22,040 nucleotides of DNA from Lachnospiraceae bacterium UBA4381 (GTDB lineage Bacteria; Bacillota; Clostridia; Lachnospirales; Lachnospiraceae): contig DGRT01000104.1 in NCBI GenBank assembly GCA_002391105.1, positions 1 through 22,040 of the forward strand, written 5' to 3'. The notes under the pieces were generated by a model. The model searched no databases. It was not told the DNA's origin and saw only the letters and a list, made by a program, of their open reading frames with translations. Position 1 is the first letter of the stretch, and every line of letters starts with the position of its first letter. This document shows, in pieces, positions 8,567 to 16,688 of this stretch. Position numbers and translations under genes: made by a program.

Positions 8567-10651
8567 CTAATAATCCTCCTCATTACTATCTCCCGGAAGT
8601 ACTACCTTTTCAGGCTTCTTACCGGATTTTTCTTTTTTCTTATTCTTCTTATTCTTTTTGTTTTTCTTATTATGCTGCTTTATATTGCCAGCCTCAACTT
8701 CAACCTCAGATGTATTATCGCCAGTTTCAGTCTCAGATGCATTATTGCCTGTCATAGCTTCATCATCAGAAGCATTATTGCCTGTCTCAGTTTCAGCCTC
8801 AGATGTATTATCGCCCGCCTCAGTTTCCGCTTCAGTTGCATTATTGACAGCCTCTGTTTCTGCCTCAGATGCATTACTTACAGCCTCAGTTTCTGTCTCA
8901 GATACATTATTGCCTGCATCAGTTTCTGTCTCAGAAGCATTATCGTTTTGCTGAGCCTCTGACTCGTTATCATAGTTAATTGTATCCTTTTCATACAGCG
9001 CTGGATCTATAAGACCTTCCATAAGCGGATCAGGTATCTCCGGTTCAGGTTCGATATAAACATGATCTCCCTCAGGCGCTTCATCAGCAGATACAACATC
9101 AAATGCAGAATCCATTCCAAAAGGTCTGGACTTAATGGCCTCTTCAATTCTGGACCTTTCAACATCTTCTGCAGGAGGAACATTTACGCCGGCATTATTA
9201 TTCTCAGCTTCTTCGAGAAGTATTTCCCCGGTATCATCATTTACGTCATAGCTTGTATTTCTGGATCTTCTTCTCTGCTCAGTTTTTCCCTGGGCAGCCG
9301 TCTCCCCGGCTTCCTGTTCTGACTGCCTTTTAACCGCCTTTTCTGTATTATCAGGATTTTCAGTATTATCAGAATTTTCAGGATTATCAGGATTTTCCTC
9401 TTCTTCCTCGTCATCTCCATCCAACTGGCTCACCAGATAACCATTTCTGATAATAAGAATAATCACAACAACACACATGACAATAAATAAAACTATCATG
9501 GTTTTAAGCAGCATTTTAAGTCTGTCTTTATTCAGAAATTCATCCTCAGGATCTGCTTCTTCCGTAATCTTATCAACTATAAGCGGAGTTGCGTATTCAG
9601 ATTCTTTCTTATTTGTCTCTGCAGCATCCGAATCATCCCCGCTCTGCTCAGTCGAATCAGTGACAGATGCGTTGTCCACCGTTTTGCCGGATGACTCCAT
9701 ATCACCAACTATCTCAGCCATCTTCTCAACAGCCTCATATCTTGTAAGACTGCCTTCATCCGTGTCATAAAAATACATGCCCATTTTGCCGGTATTGTTT
9801 ATGGCACAAACAAGATAAAGACCGCTATCAGAGCCGTCCGTATAGGCAGTAAGCTGACTTCCCTTTATAGTAAGATTGCTCTCCGTAAATCCTTCAGCTA
9901 TATCTATATCAGCAGGTTTGTTGATAATGGTATAGCTTACACCCTCCTGCTCATAGATAAGAAATGGCGAAAACTCTTCTGTTTCCTCATCATAGACAAA
10001 CCACTTCTGTTCATACCGGGCATTCTGAAGACATACAACCTTAAGCTGATTATTTGGCGCTTTATAAGCATATATATCTTTTCCATTGTAGTTTACATAA
10101 GATAATTCATATCCCTCAGGCGCCGCAGGGAGATGATATTCATTTACAAATGTATATGACTCTCCACCGATACTGATAGTATTATCGTCCTGTTGAATCT
10201 GACCGACAGTCACATTTCCGCCTGCATGCTGAGCAGAAAGCTGATATCCATTACTGTCATATAACTGATATCCGCTTGTTACGATATGAGCCACGCCTTC
10301 AGCCTTGGCTTTAAATATATAAGTATGTGTATTAGGTCCGCTTCCTGACATAGAAATAGAACCATTAGCGTCCGGATTAGTCTGATATTCCAGAATATCC
10401 GCCGGATACTCAAGTGATATATTATATTCTCCCAGTGTATCACCACTTATAGTAACTGTTGCTGTTACCGTATCACCAATATTAACCTCTGTCGGCCACA
10501 GTGCCAGAATAATAGAAACATCCTCTGCACGGACAGTAAACGAAGGTTTTAAAGTAAAAGCACAAACTATAAATAGCAACAGAAGAAAAAAAGCAATCCT
10601 TCTTCTGCCATGTCCGGTATATTTTAAACCATCTCGAAGTAAGCTTCGCAT
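8567..10651 (-). CDS. Cohesin-like membrane protein with long acidic repeat tail
   Basis: A 694-residue protein of unknown function. The N-terminus carries a signal sequence (RRRIAFFLLLLFIVCAF, possible cleavage after VRA). Residues about 44-150 resemble a cohesin-like beta-sandwich (NIGDTVTATVTISG, later FKAKAEGVAHI), followed by a second extracytoplasmic region to about 370. A transmembrane helix lies at about 381-401. After it come DDEEEEE, a conserved-looking linker (about 460-550), eight 11-residue repeats (about 571-656) and a lysine-rich tail. The ATG at 10651 has AAGGAG 7 nt upstream; an in-frame TTG at 10669 has no site and is rejected. The gene sits 50 nt after tRNA-Thr and overlaps the ribosome binding site of glnS. 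A role in surface binding or sensing is a guess. Confidence 0.85.
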   Translation of the reverse strand: MRSLLRDGLKYTGHGRRRIAFFLLLLFIVCAFTLKPSFTVRAEDVSIILALWPTEVNIGDTVTATVTISGDTLGEYNISLEYPADILEYQTNPDANGSISMSGSGPNTHTYIFKAKAEGVAHIVTSGYQLYDSNGYQLSAQHAGGNVTVGQIQQDDNTISIGGESYTFVNEYHLPAAPEGYELSYVNYNGKDIYAYKAPNNQLKVVCLQNARYEQKWFVYDEETEEFSPFLIYEQEGVSYTIINKPADIDIAEGFTESNLTIKGSQLTAYTDGSDSGLYLVCAINNTGKMGMYFYDTDEGSLTRYEAVEKMAEIVGDMESSGKTVDNASVTDSTEQSGDDSDAAETNKKESEYATPLIVDKITEEADPEDEFLNKDRLKMLLKTMIVLFIVMCVVVIILIIRNGYLVSQLDGDDEEEEENPDNPENSDNTENPDNTEKAVKRQSEQEAGETAAQGKTEQRRRSRNTSYDVNDDTGEILLEEAENNNAGVNVPPAEDVERSRIEEAIKSRPFGMDSAFDVVSADEAPEGDHVYIEPEPEIPDPLMEGLIDPALYEKDTINYDNESEAQQNDNASETETDAGNNVSETETEAVSNASEAETEAVNNATEAETEAGDNTSEAETETGNNASDDEAMTGNNASETETGDNTSEVEVEAGNIKQHNKKNKKNKKNKKKEKSGKKPEKVVLPGDSNEEDY
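8687..8944 (-). repeat. Eight tandem repeats (33 bp, one of 27 bp) in the membrane-protein gene
   Basis: Units start at 8687, 8720, 8747, 8780, 8813, 8846, 8879 and 8912. Seven are 33 bp and the second is 27 bp, a loss of two codons. On the plus strand each ends in a cat/gtattatt-like block. They encode an 11-residue unit of the type N-N-A-S-E-x-E-T-E-A-G. Just after them in the protein lies a Lys/Asn tract (about 8620-8680). Confidence 0.9.
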
Positions 10652-10665
10652 ATTAACTCTCCTTA

Positions 10666-10697
10666 ACAAAGAAGCCCCGAGGAAACCTCAGGGCTTA
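10666..10697 (-). terminator. Hairpin after tRNA-Thr
   Basis: An 11-bp stem with one G-U pair (arms 10672-10682 and 10686-10696) and a 3-nt loop, followed on the minus strand by CTTTGTT. It looks like an intrinsic terminator with a short U-tract and lies between the tRNA and the ribosome binding site of the membrane-protein gene, so it may be partial and allow read-through. Confidence 0.65.
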
Positions 10698-10701
10698 TTA
10701 G

Positions 10702-10774
10702 AGCTAATAACGGGAATCGAACCCGTGACCTCAACATTACCGATGTTGCGCTCTACCTACTGAGCTATATTAGC
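10702..10774 (-). tRNA. tRNA-Thr (anticodon GGU)
   Basis: A complete cloverleaf of 73 nt on the minus strand: acceptor GCTAATA pairs with TATTAGC, D-arm GCTC/GAGC, anticodon stem CAACA/TGTTG, T-arm ACGGG-TTCGATT-CCCGT. The anticodon loop is TCGGTAA, giving anticodon GGT (Thr). G1-C72, C2-G71, G35 and U36 agree with threonine identity. CCA is not encoded. Position 33, before the anticodon, is C instead of the nearly universal U. The gene has its own promoter at 10798-10826 and is followed by a hairpin. Confidence 0.95.
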
Positions 10775-10797
10775 AAAGTTCAACTCTAACGTTCCTT

Positions 10798-10826
10798 ATA
10801 ATACTTGATTGATGATGAACTGTCAA
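10798..10826 (-). promoter_or_regulatory. Promoter of tRNA-Thr
   Basis: A near-perfect sigma-A promoter on the minus strand: TTGACA (10826-10821), 17 nt, TATTAT (10803-10798). Transcription would start near 10791, about 17 nt before the mature tRNA. It may also drive the membrane-protein gene and glnS by read-through, since no other promoter is visible in front of them. Confidence 0.85.
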
Positions 10827-10843
10827 GCAATATCTGACTATGC

Positions 10844-11431
10844 TTAACCCTTCAGCTTGTTATGGATTCGTGTGAGTGCATTATCAATTGATTTCTCACT
10901 CTTGCCCATCTTGTCTGCTATCTCTCTACGGGACATACCTTCCAGATAAAGGCTGACCACCTTCTTCTCCATAGGACTGAGTCTCATTTCCAGCTCTTCA
11001 TACATTTTTTCCAGCTTCTCCTGACGAAGAACTATAAACTCAGGATCATTTATTCCCTCATCACTTACTATCTCAAGCTCATTTCCATTTTCCTCATCAT
11101 TATAAAAAATAGAAATATAATTATTGAGCGGACTATGCTTCATACGATTGGCATTTGTTACCGCTGACCTGCATTTATTGCGGACACAGGTGTATGCAAA
11201 GGTACTGAATGAAGCTCCTGATTCCGGATCATAATCACGTATAGCCTGAAAAAGTCCGATCATTCCTTCCTGCGCCAGATCTTCTATCTCGGCACCAACA
11301 AGAAACATAGTCCTCACTTCATTATTAACAAAAGGCTTATATTTAACCAGAAGAAACTCTTCTGCATCCTTGTCTCCAAGTCTGGTCAGTTTTATAAGAT
11401 CTTCATCTGACAACATATTATACTTAGTCAT
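10844..11431 (-). CDS. sigH: RNA polymerase sigma-H factor
   Basis: A 195-residue sigma-70 family factor of the SigH/Spo0H type, which directs transcription of stationary-phase and early-sporulation or competence genes. Region 2 is clear (DLAQEGMIGLFQAIRDY, then FSTFAYTCVRNKC), and region 4 has the helix-turn-helix RREIADKMGKSEKSIDNAL close to the C-terminus. The ATG at 11431 has TGAGGG 8-9 nt away; a TTG at 11446 would add five residues but has poor support. It is the last gene of cysS-mrnC-rlmB-sigH, starting 17 nt after the rlmB stop. In Bacillus subtilis rae1 (yacP) sits between rlmB and sigH; it is absent here. tRNA-Thr follows. Confidence 0.93.
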   Translation of the reverse strand: MTKYNMLSDEDLIKLTRLGDKDAEEFLLVKYKPFVNNEVRTMFLVGAEIEDLAQEGMIGLFQAIRDYDPESGASFSTFAYTCVRNKCRSAVTNANRMKHSPLNNYISIFYNDEENGNELEIVSDEGINDPEFIVLRQEKLEKMYEELEMRLSPMEKKVVSLYLEGMSRREIADKMGKSEKSIDNALTRIHNKLKG

Positions 11432-11448
11432 AATTCCAACCCTCAAAA

Positions 11449-12291
11449 TTACGCCTTGCTGGCCTGCTCAAATCTCTGGCGTACTATCTCATAGGAAAGT
11501 ACCCCGGCTGCAACAGAAGCATTCAGCGAATCAATATCACCCTTCATAGGAACCGATACGATATAGTCACATTTTTCCTTTACGAGACGGGACACCCCCG
11601 AACCTTCATTTCCCACAACAAGTCCTATCGAACCTGTCAGATTACAACGGTACATCACATCACCTGTCATATCCGCGCAGGCAAACCACAGTCCTCTTCC
11701 TTTCAGTTCATCAATAGTTTTAGCTATATTAGTTACCTTGACTACAGGTGTAAAGTTTATGGCACCGGCAGAGGCTCTCACAACAGTTGCCGTAATACCG
11801 CTCGCGTGATGCTTTGGTATGATAACGCCATGCGCTCCGGCAAGATTTGCAGTTCTTATGATAGCGCCCAGATTATGGGGATCCTCGATACCATCCAGTA
11901 TAATAACAAATGGTGGTTCCCCCTTCTTTTTTGCAAGGGCAAATATATCATCTATAGTAGCATATTCATAGGAAGTGGTCTGTGCAATAATCCCCTGATG
12001 ATGACCGGTTTCAGACATGGAATCCAGTCTCTGCTTCTTTACAAAGGAGATTACCGCGCCGGTTCCTTTAACCTTACTGATAATTCCTGAAATAGTATTA
12101 TCCCTTATGCCATCCTGAATATAAAGCTTATCTATCGTTCTTCCTGCTCTAATAGCTTCAAGAACTGCATTTTTACCTTCCAGTCTGTCGGTGGTATCCT
12201 CCGGACCTGGTGTTTCTTTCTGATCAGCCCCTCCCTTAACCTCCTGAGGAGTAAGCTCTGTTATATCATTTCCAAATATTTCATATCCCAT
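11449..12291 (-). CDS. rlmB: 23S rRNA 2'-O-ribose methyltransferase RlmB (SPOUT/TrmH family)
   Basis: A 280-residue SpoU/TrmH-family enzyme predicted to methylate the ribose of G2251 (E. coli numbering) in 23S rRNA, using SAM. The substrate-binding N-domain begins at EGKNAVLEAIR (about 38-48). The C-terminal SPOUT knot has all three motifs: DPHNLGAIIRTA (Asn140, Arg146), VVGNEGSGVS (about 225-234) and SLNASVAAG (about 255-263). An acidic N-terminal extension of about 37 residues makes it longer than the 249-residue B. subtilis protein. The ribosome binding site (AAAGG) is 15 nt or so from the ATG, which is long, but no better in-frame start is seen. Third gene of the cysS operon. Confidence 0.93.
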   Translation of the reverse strand: MGYEIFGNDITELTPQEVKGGADQKETPGPEDTTDRLEGKNAVLEAIRAGRTIDKLYIQDGIRDNTISGIISKVKGTGAVISFVKKQRLDSMSETGHHQGIIAQTTSYEYATIDDIFALAKKKGEPPFVIILDGIEDPHNLGAIIRTANLAGAHGVIIPKHHASGITATVVRASAGAINFTPVVKVTNIAKTIDELKGRGLWFACADMTGDVMYRCNLTGSIGLVVGNEGSGVSRLVKEKCDYIVSVPMKGDIDSLNASVAAGVLSYEIVRQRFEQASKA

Positions 12292-12363
12292 TTTTTCACT
12301 GATAACCTTTCTCCACTAATCATAAAACCGTAATTCATTTTCAGATATGAAGCAAATATTAGT

Positions 12364-12801
12364 TCAGGCATTATATGCCACAAATACCGCATCGATTATT
12401 TCCTTGATACGTTCATCCTGTCCGGACATATAGAGATATCCAATAACCGCTTCAAAGCCTGTCGCCTTGAGATAGTCCGTCAGACTGGCATTCTTCGCCT
12501 TTGTATGAGGAGAAGAATTTCTGGCTCTTTTATAAACCGCAAGTTCTTCCTCCGTCAGCCGATCTTTATAAACATCTATAAACTTAGACTGAAAATTCGC
12601 CGAAACAATCTGAGTAACTCTTCGATGATACTTTTCAGGCTGCATATTCGACCTGAAAACAAAATGATTTTTTATCAAAAGATCAAATACACTATCACCT
12701 ATATATGCCAGAGCAAGCGGCGAATAGGTTGATGAAACCTGATGCGGCGTCATTACTGAGTCGCGAAAATCAACCATCGTTGCTGTTACTGTTTCTTCCA
12801 C
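12364..12801 (-). CDS. mrnC: Mini-ribonuclease III
   Basis: A 145-residue Mini-III RNase, an RNase III catalytic domain without a dsRNA-binding domain, which matures the ends of 23S rRNA. The active-site helix YIGDSVFDLLIK (Asp36 and Asp40 here) matches the family, as do HRRVTQIVSA and the RARNS..HTKAKNAS segment. It starts with GTG at 12801, preceded by GGTGTAAA and overlapping the end of cysS by 16 bp. An ATG eight codons later (12777) is possible. Its position right after cysS is the conserved Firmicutes order. Confidence 0.93.
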   Translation of the reverse strand: MEETVTATMVDFRDSVMTPHQVSSTYSPLALAYIGDSVFDLLIKNHFVFRSNMQPEKYHRRVTQIVSANFQSKFIDVYKDRLTEEELAVYKRARNSSPHTKAKNASLTDYLKATGFEAVIGYLYMSGQDERIKEIIDAVFVAYNA

Positions 12802-14222
12802 TTTACACCTTCTCTTGTATCCTCAAGAACTATTCCCTTTTCAAGAAGCTCGGCTCTTATCTCATCTGCTCTGGCAAAGTTCTTTTCCTTCTTTGCAGCA
12901 GCTCTTTCTTCGATCATTTTCTCGATATACTTAACCTCATCCTCATCTATGGCAGCAGCCTTACGTGTAAGTGTTATACCAAGCACCTTGCTTACAAGCT
13001 CCTCTAATACTCTATATAAGCAGTCAGCAAATGCTGATGATGACTCTTCATTTGTACATGCATTTGTAAATCTTACCAACTCAAAAACTATCGAGATAGC
13101 ATCTGCTGTATTCAGATCATCATCCATTGCAGCATCAAACTTCTCTATAAACTCAGGAATCTTCTCCTCAAGGATACTCTGTTCCTCAGCAGAAGTACGC
13201 CTGCCATTTTCCTTACCTGCTATTTCTCTCAGCTTGTCGGCAGCATTCAGGATTCTTTCAAGACCTTTCTCCGCATCCTGAACCAGCTCCTCTGAAAAGT
13301 TCAGCGGTGTTCTATACTGTGCCGACAACATGAAGAATCTTATAACCTGCGGATCATACTTCTCGCATATCTCTCTTACTGTGAAGAAGTTGCCAAGGGA
13401 CTTGGACATCTTATCACCATTAATTCTAAGAAAAGCATTATGCATCCAGTAGTTTGCAAATTCGCATCCATTTGCAGCCTCGCTCTGAGCTATCTCATTT
13501 TCATGGTGAGGGAATATCAGATCCTCACCACCTGCATGAATATCAAGAGTTTCACCTACATATTTTTTTGACATGCAGGAACATTCCAGATGCCATCCCG
13601 GACGTCCTTCGCCCCAGGGGGATTTCCAGAAGGGTTCGCCCTCCTTCTTAGGCTTCCAGAGTACGAAGTCCAGACCATCCTCTTTCTCAGCCTCTCCTGT
13701 CACCTTAAGCGCATGGCTCTCTGCTCTATGTCCCGACTCCAGATCATCTATATTCTTATGAGAAAGCTTTCCATAAGGCTTAAAGCTGCGAACTCTGAAA
13801 TAAACAGTTCCATTTTTCTCATAGGCATGTCCTTTATCAATCAGGGTTTTAACCATGTCTATCATCTCAGGTATTTCCTTTGTTGCCTGCGGATGAACAG
13901 TTGCAGGCATTACATTCAGAGCCTCCATATCCTTCTTGCACTCAGCGATGTATTTCTCTGAAACCTCTGATGCAGGAATCCCTTCTTCTATGGAACGATT
14001 GATGATCTTGTCATCTACATCCGTAAAATTAGTAACATAGTTTACCTGATAACCCTTATGCTCAAAATATCTTCTAAGCGTATCAAATACTATCATCGGT
14101 CTGGCATTTCCTATATGAATGTAATCATAAACAGTCGGACCACATACATATATTCCAACCTTCCCTTCCTCTATAGGTACAAACTCTTCCTTTTGTCTTG
14201 TTTTAGTGTTAAATATCTTCAT
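12786..14222 (-). CDS. cysS: Cysteinyl-tRNA synthetase
   Basis: A 478-residue class I synthetase that charges tRNA-Cys, acting in the cytosol as a monomer. The HIGH-type motif is HIGN in YDYIHIGNARP, and KMSKS is at 271-275. Zinc ligands matching E. coli Cys28, Cys209, His234 and Glu238 are seen as Cys27, Cys214 (HLEC), and His239 and Glu243 in PHHENE. The ATG at 14222 lies 6 nt after GAGGA; the ATG two codons earlier (14228) touches the ribosome binding site and is less likely. First gene of cysS-mrnC-rlmB-sigH with a promoter at 14262-14290. In B. subtilis cysE precedes cysS; here it is an amidase gene. Confidence 0.97.
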   Translation of the reverse strand: MKIFNTKTRQKEEFVPIEEGKVGIYVCGPTVYDYIHIGNARPMIVFDTLRRYFEHKGYQVNYVTNFTDVDDKIINRSIEEGIPASEVSEKYIAECKKDMEALNVMPATVHPQATKEIPEMIDMVKTLIDKGHAYEKNGTVYFRVRSFKPYGKLSHKNIDDLESGHRAESHALKVTGEAEKEDGLDFVLWKPKKEGEPFWKSPWGEGRPGWHLECSCMSKKYVGETLDIHAGGEDLIFPHHENEIAQSEAANGCEFANYWMHNAFLRINGDKMSKSLGNFFTVREICEKYDPQVIRFFMLSAQYRTPLNFSEELVQDAEKGLERILNAADKLREIAGKENGRRTSAEEQSILEEKIPEFIEKFDAAMDDDLNTADAISIVFELVRFTNACTNEESSSAFADCLYRVLEELVSKVLGITLTRKAAAIDEDEVKYIEKMIEERAAAKKEKNFARADEIRAELLEKGIVLEDTREGVKWKKQ

Positions 14223-14261
14223 AATCATTCCTCATACTATAAAATATAAATCCAAAAGAGT

Positions 14262-14290
14262 ATTATATCTCATAAAAGCTATTTTTTAAA
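14262..14290 (-). promoter_or_regulatory. Promoter of cysS operon
   Basis: TTTAAA (14290-14285), 17 nt, TATAAT (14267-14262) on the minus strand, about 40 nt upstream of the cysS start. The -10 box is perfect and the -35 matches 4 of 6. Confidence 0.65.
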
Positions 14291-14364
14291 GTTTTTTTAA
14301 TAAGACCTCCGACAAAAGCTATTAAGCCGGAATCAGGTTGAAAGCTTCTTCTTACAGCAGTAAT

Positions 14365-15450
14365 CTATTCAGAAAAATAATTATCAATGCCATTTGCCAT
14401 ACCATTTACCATTTTGGTCTGGAAAGAACTGTCATTCATCTGATTATCCTCTGTCGGATTGGTCATAAAGCCCATTTCAATAAGTGTAGTAGGTACCTTG
14501 CTCCAGTTATTTCCTGACATTGAATCCGTCTCCCAGACTCCTCTGTTCTTATAGCCTGTTTCAGCACAATAAGCATTTAGAACAGCTTCGGAAAGACTCT
14601 TGCTGGAATTATACATACCGGAAATATAAGGATTAGACGAAGTGATACATATAGTCATCGCACCTGCCGCACTGCTGCTGTCAGAACCATCTGCATGAAT
14701 CCTGATATAAGCATCCGCATTATACTCATTTGCCACATCCGCCCTTTCTTTACAGGACATAGGAGTATTATTATCATATCTGGTCATATAAACGGTATAA
14801 CCTCTGTCCTCCAGTTCGGTTTTCAGCTTTTCAGAAACAGTCATTGTGAGCTGATATTCATATATCCCGGTGCTTACGCCCTTGGTTCCTCCCGTATCCT
14901 TGGACTTTGTCTCGGATGAGCCGGGTCCCAGAGGCTCTGTTCCTTTAGCAACAACGGACGAATGACCGGGATCTATCACTATTACTCTTCCATTATCTCC
15001 GGAGCCAACAGTTCCATCCTCGTTAGTATATCCTTCTATCCAGACACCATCCTCACCAACATAGGACTTTCCTATCCATTTGCCGGTATCCATATAACCA
15101 CTCGCATTAAAATGGTACCACTTTTTATCAATCTTCAGCCACTGATTAACCGGATACCAGTTGGCGTCCTGATACCACCAGCCCTTATCATTACTCTTCC
15201 AGCTTCCATAGTAGCTGCTGATATACCATCCGGAACTGTCCAGCCAGTAGCCATCAATATATTCACTCTTTGCGTAGCTTCCATCATCGAAGCTGTACCA
15301 CCAGCCGGAAGAAGACCTGATCCAGCCCTCAGAGGCAGCCTCCGCACTCAGCTTCGTGGCACTCATAAACAAAAACACAAGAGTAACAGCCAGGTATAAT
15401 CCTGATAGCAGTATATATTCCTTTAAACTAAAATATCTTTTATTCTTCAT
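14365..15450 (-). CDS. Secreted N-acetylmuramoyl-L-alanine amidase with cell-wall-binding repeats
   Basis: A 361-residue secreted enzyme predicted to cleave the bond between N-acetylmuramic acid and the stem peptide of peptidoglycan. A signal sequence spans about 10-37 (hydrophobic, ending SAEA). Residues about 40-140 hold Trp/Tyr/Gly-rich repeats of the choline-binding/glucan-binding type (GWWYSFDDG, KGWWYQDANW, KKWYHFNASGYM). The C-terminal Amidase_3 domain (about 154-360) has the zinc residues: His163 (DPGHS), Glu198 (GIYEYQL), His252 (RIHADGS), and catalytic Glu325 (LIEMGF). GGAGA precedes the ATG. The gene starts 38 nt after the kinase stop and probably forms an operon with it, suggesting that the kinase controls or responds to wall remodelling; that is inference. 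Confidence 0.93.
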   Translation of the reverse strand: MKNKRYFSLKEYILLSGLYLAVTLVFLFMSATKLSAEAASEGWIRSSSGWWYSFDDGSYAKSEYIDGYWLDSSGWYISSYYGSWKSNDKGWWYQDANWYPVNQWLKIDKKWYHFNASGYMDTGKWIGKSYVGEDGVWIEGYTNEDGTVGSGDNGRVIVIDPGHSSVVAKGTEPLGPGSSETKSKDTGGTKGVSTGIYEYQLTMTVSEKLKTELEDRGYTVYMTRYDNNTPMSCKERADVANEYNADAYIRIHADGSDSSSAAGAMTICITSSNPYISGMYNSSKSLSEAVLNAYCAETGYKNRGVWETDSMSGNNWSKVPTTLIEMGFMTNPTEDNQMNDSSFQTKMVNGMANGIDNYFSE

Positions 15451-15488
15451 TTTCTTATCTCCACATTTTTAGAAGACTTTATTTTCCG

Positions 15489-16625
15489 CTAAGCAAAATT
15501 TTCAGTCCCAAATATAATAACCACAAAGATCAAATATATCAAGAAAGATATGAACACAAAAAATATATCTATAAGTAGTACACTAAGAGCCTTAATCACT
15601 TTATTCTTCCCGCTTAATCGAAACAGCTTTAACAGCTTCGTTCTTATTTTCATGTAATCGAATGTAAACAGCGGAATAAATATTACATTAACAGCCATAT
15701 ATACTACTGCCATAAGATTATATAATTGTTTATAGAATCCGGTAAAGGGATTGTTACCCATTTCAAATCTGGAAAATATAAGAGTCCAGAATATTATATA
15801 TGTAATAGCAATCAGCATATGAAACAGTTTGCCGCTCCGAAATCCTGGCAGAGCATATTTTTTAAAATTATATACCGGCTTCCTTTTATATGACTCAAGC
15901 GCCACTTTCATCTCGCCCACATTCTGATATCTTCTGTCCGGAGTAAAATCCGTTGCCTTATCCAGAACCTTCTTTAGATAATCCGACTCAGCCGTACTGC
16001 CATCAATATATTTATTATATAAATATAACAGCGTAGCTCCCAGACCATATATATCTGTTCTCCCGTCACTTTCTGTAAAGCCATACTGCTCCGGAGCAGC
16101 ATATTCCCTGGTCCCCATTATAAATGTATCTTTAGCGTTATCACCGGTATATTCTCTGGAAATATCAAAATCAATAAGATAAACCTTACTATCTGACAGG
16201 ATAACATTTTTAGGCTTTATATCACGATGAATCATCGGTGGATTCATCTGATGCAATATCATAAGTATATCCAAAAGACTTCTACCAATATGCACTATAT
16301 ATCTTACCAGCTCGTCCTGATTCATATAATACATATCTATATCCTCCAGATCACGCCCCTTAATATACTCTTCTATGATTATAAGACCATGCTCTGTTTC
16401 TATAAGCTCATATATCTGAGGAATCCCCTGAAGCCTCATATTTTTGAGCTTTCTGTAAATATCAATGGAGTAATTCTGACGAAGCTTACATACATAAAGC
16501 TTATCATCTATCTTACTTCTTACTATCTGTACGCCATGCTCCTGATCCAGCCACGATACAAGTTCATAGGAATAATCAATATATTCATTTACTATTTTTT
16601 GAAGCTCATTCATTGCTTTAACCAT
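15489..16625 (-). CDS. Hanks-type Ser/Thr protein kinase with C-terminal membrane helices
   Basis: A 378-residue eukaryote-like protein kinase. Using numbering from 16628, beta-3 Lys48 (YVCKLR), the catalytic loop HRDIKPKN (Asp136, Lys138, Asn141) and YAAPEQYG are present. The metal-binding motif is DFD (153-155) instead of DFG, and no proper glycine-rich loop is seen at the N-terminus. Both features are known in clostridial kinases of this branch. Three membrane helices follow (about 270-287, 303-324, 347-373); no PASTA or other sensor domain is present, so it is not PrkC. Start choice is uncertain: ATG at 16625 or 16613; the latter has a weak GATGG upstream. It is divergent from an HTH gene and followed by an amidase. 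Confidence 0.88.
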   Translation of the reverse strand: MVKAMNELQKIVNEYIDYSYELVSWLDQEHGVQIVRSKIDDKLYVCKLRQNYSIDIYRKLKNMRLQGIPQIYELIETEHGLIIIEEYIKGRDLEDIDMYYMNQDELVRYIVHIGRSLLDILMILHQMNPPMIHRDIKPKNVILSDSKVYLIDFDISREYTGDNAKDTFIMGTREYAAPEQYGFTESDGRTDIYGLGATLLYLYNKYIDGSTAESDYLKKVLDKATDFTPDRRYQNVGEMKVALESYKRKPVYNFKKYALPGFRSGKLFHMLIAITYIIFWTLIFSRFEMGNNPFTGFYKQLYNLMAVVYMAVNVIFIPLFTFDYMKIRTKLLKLFRLSGKNKVIKALSVLLIDIFFVFISFLIYLIFVVIIFGTENFA

Positions 16626-16688
16626 CAAAATAGATTATTATGTATAAAGTTTTTTAATTAGCAAATATTAGTATAATGGAGGTTCGAT

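Noticed and set aside
8658..8962. Plus-strand frames rich in Ser/Val/Ala repeats
   Set aside because: Antisense mirror of the 33-bp repeats in the cohesin-like membrane-protein gene.
14229..14364. Terminator between the amidase gene and cysS
   Set aside because: GC-containing segments can be paired only with large bulges and no U-tract follows; only the cysS promoter is supported.
16227..16661. 144-codon plus-strand frame opposite the kinase
   Set aside because: Antisense to a well-supported kinase gene, with composition dominated by Ile/Tyr/His and no start signal.
16672..16677. TATAAT just before the HTH gene as its -10 box
   Set aside because: Transcription would begin after the GGAGG ribosome binding site (16678-16682), and no -35 box is at the right distance.
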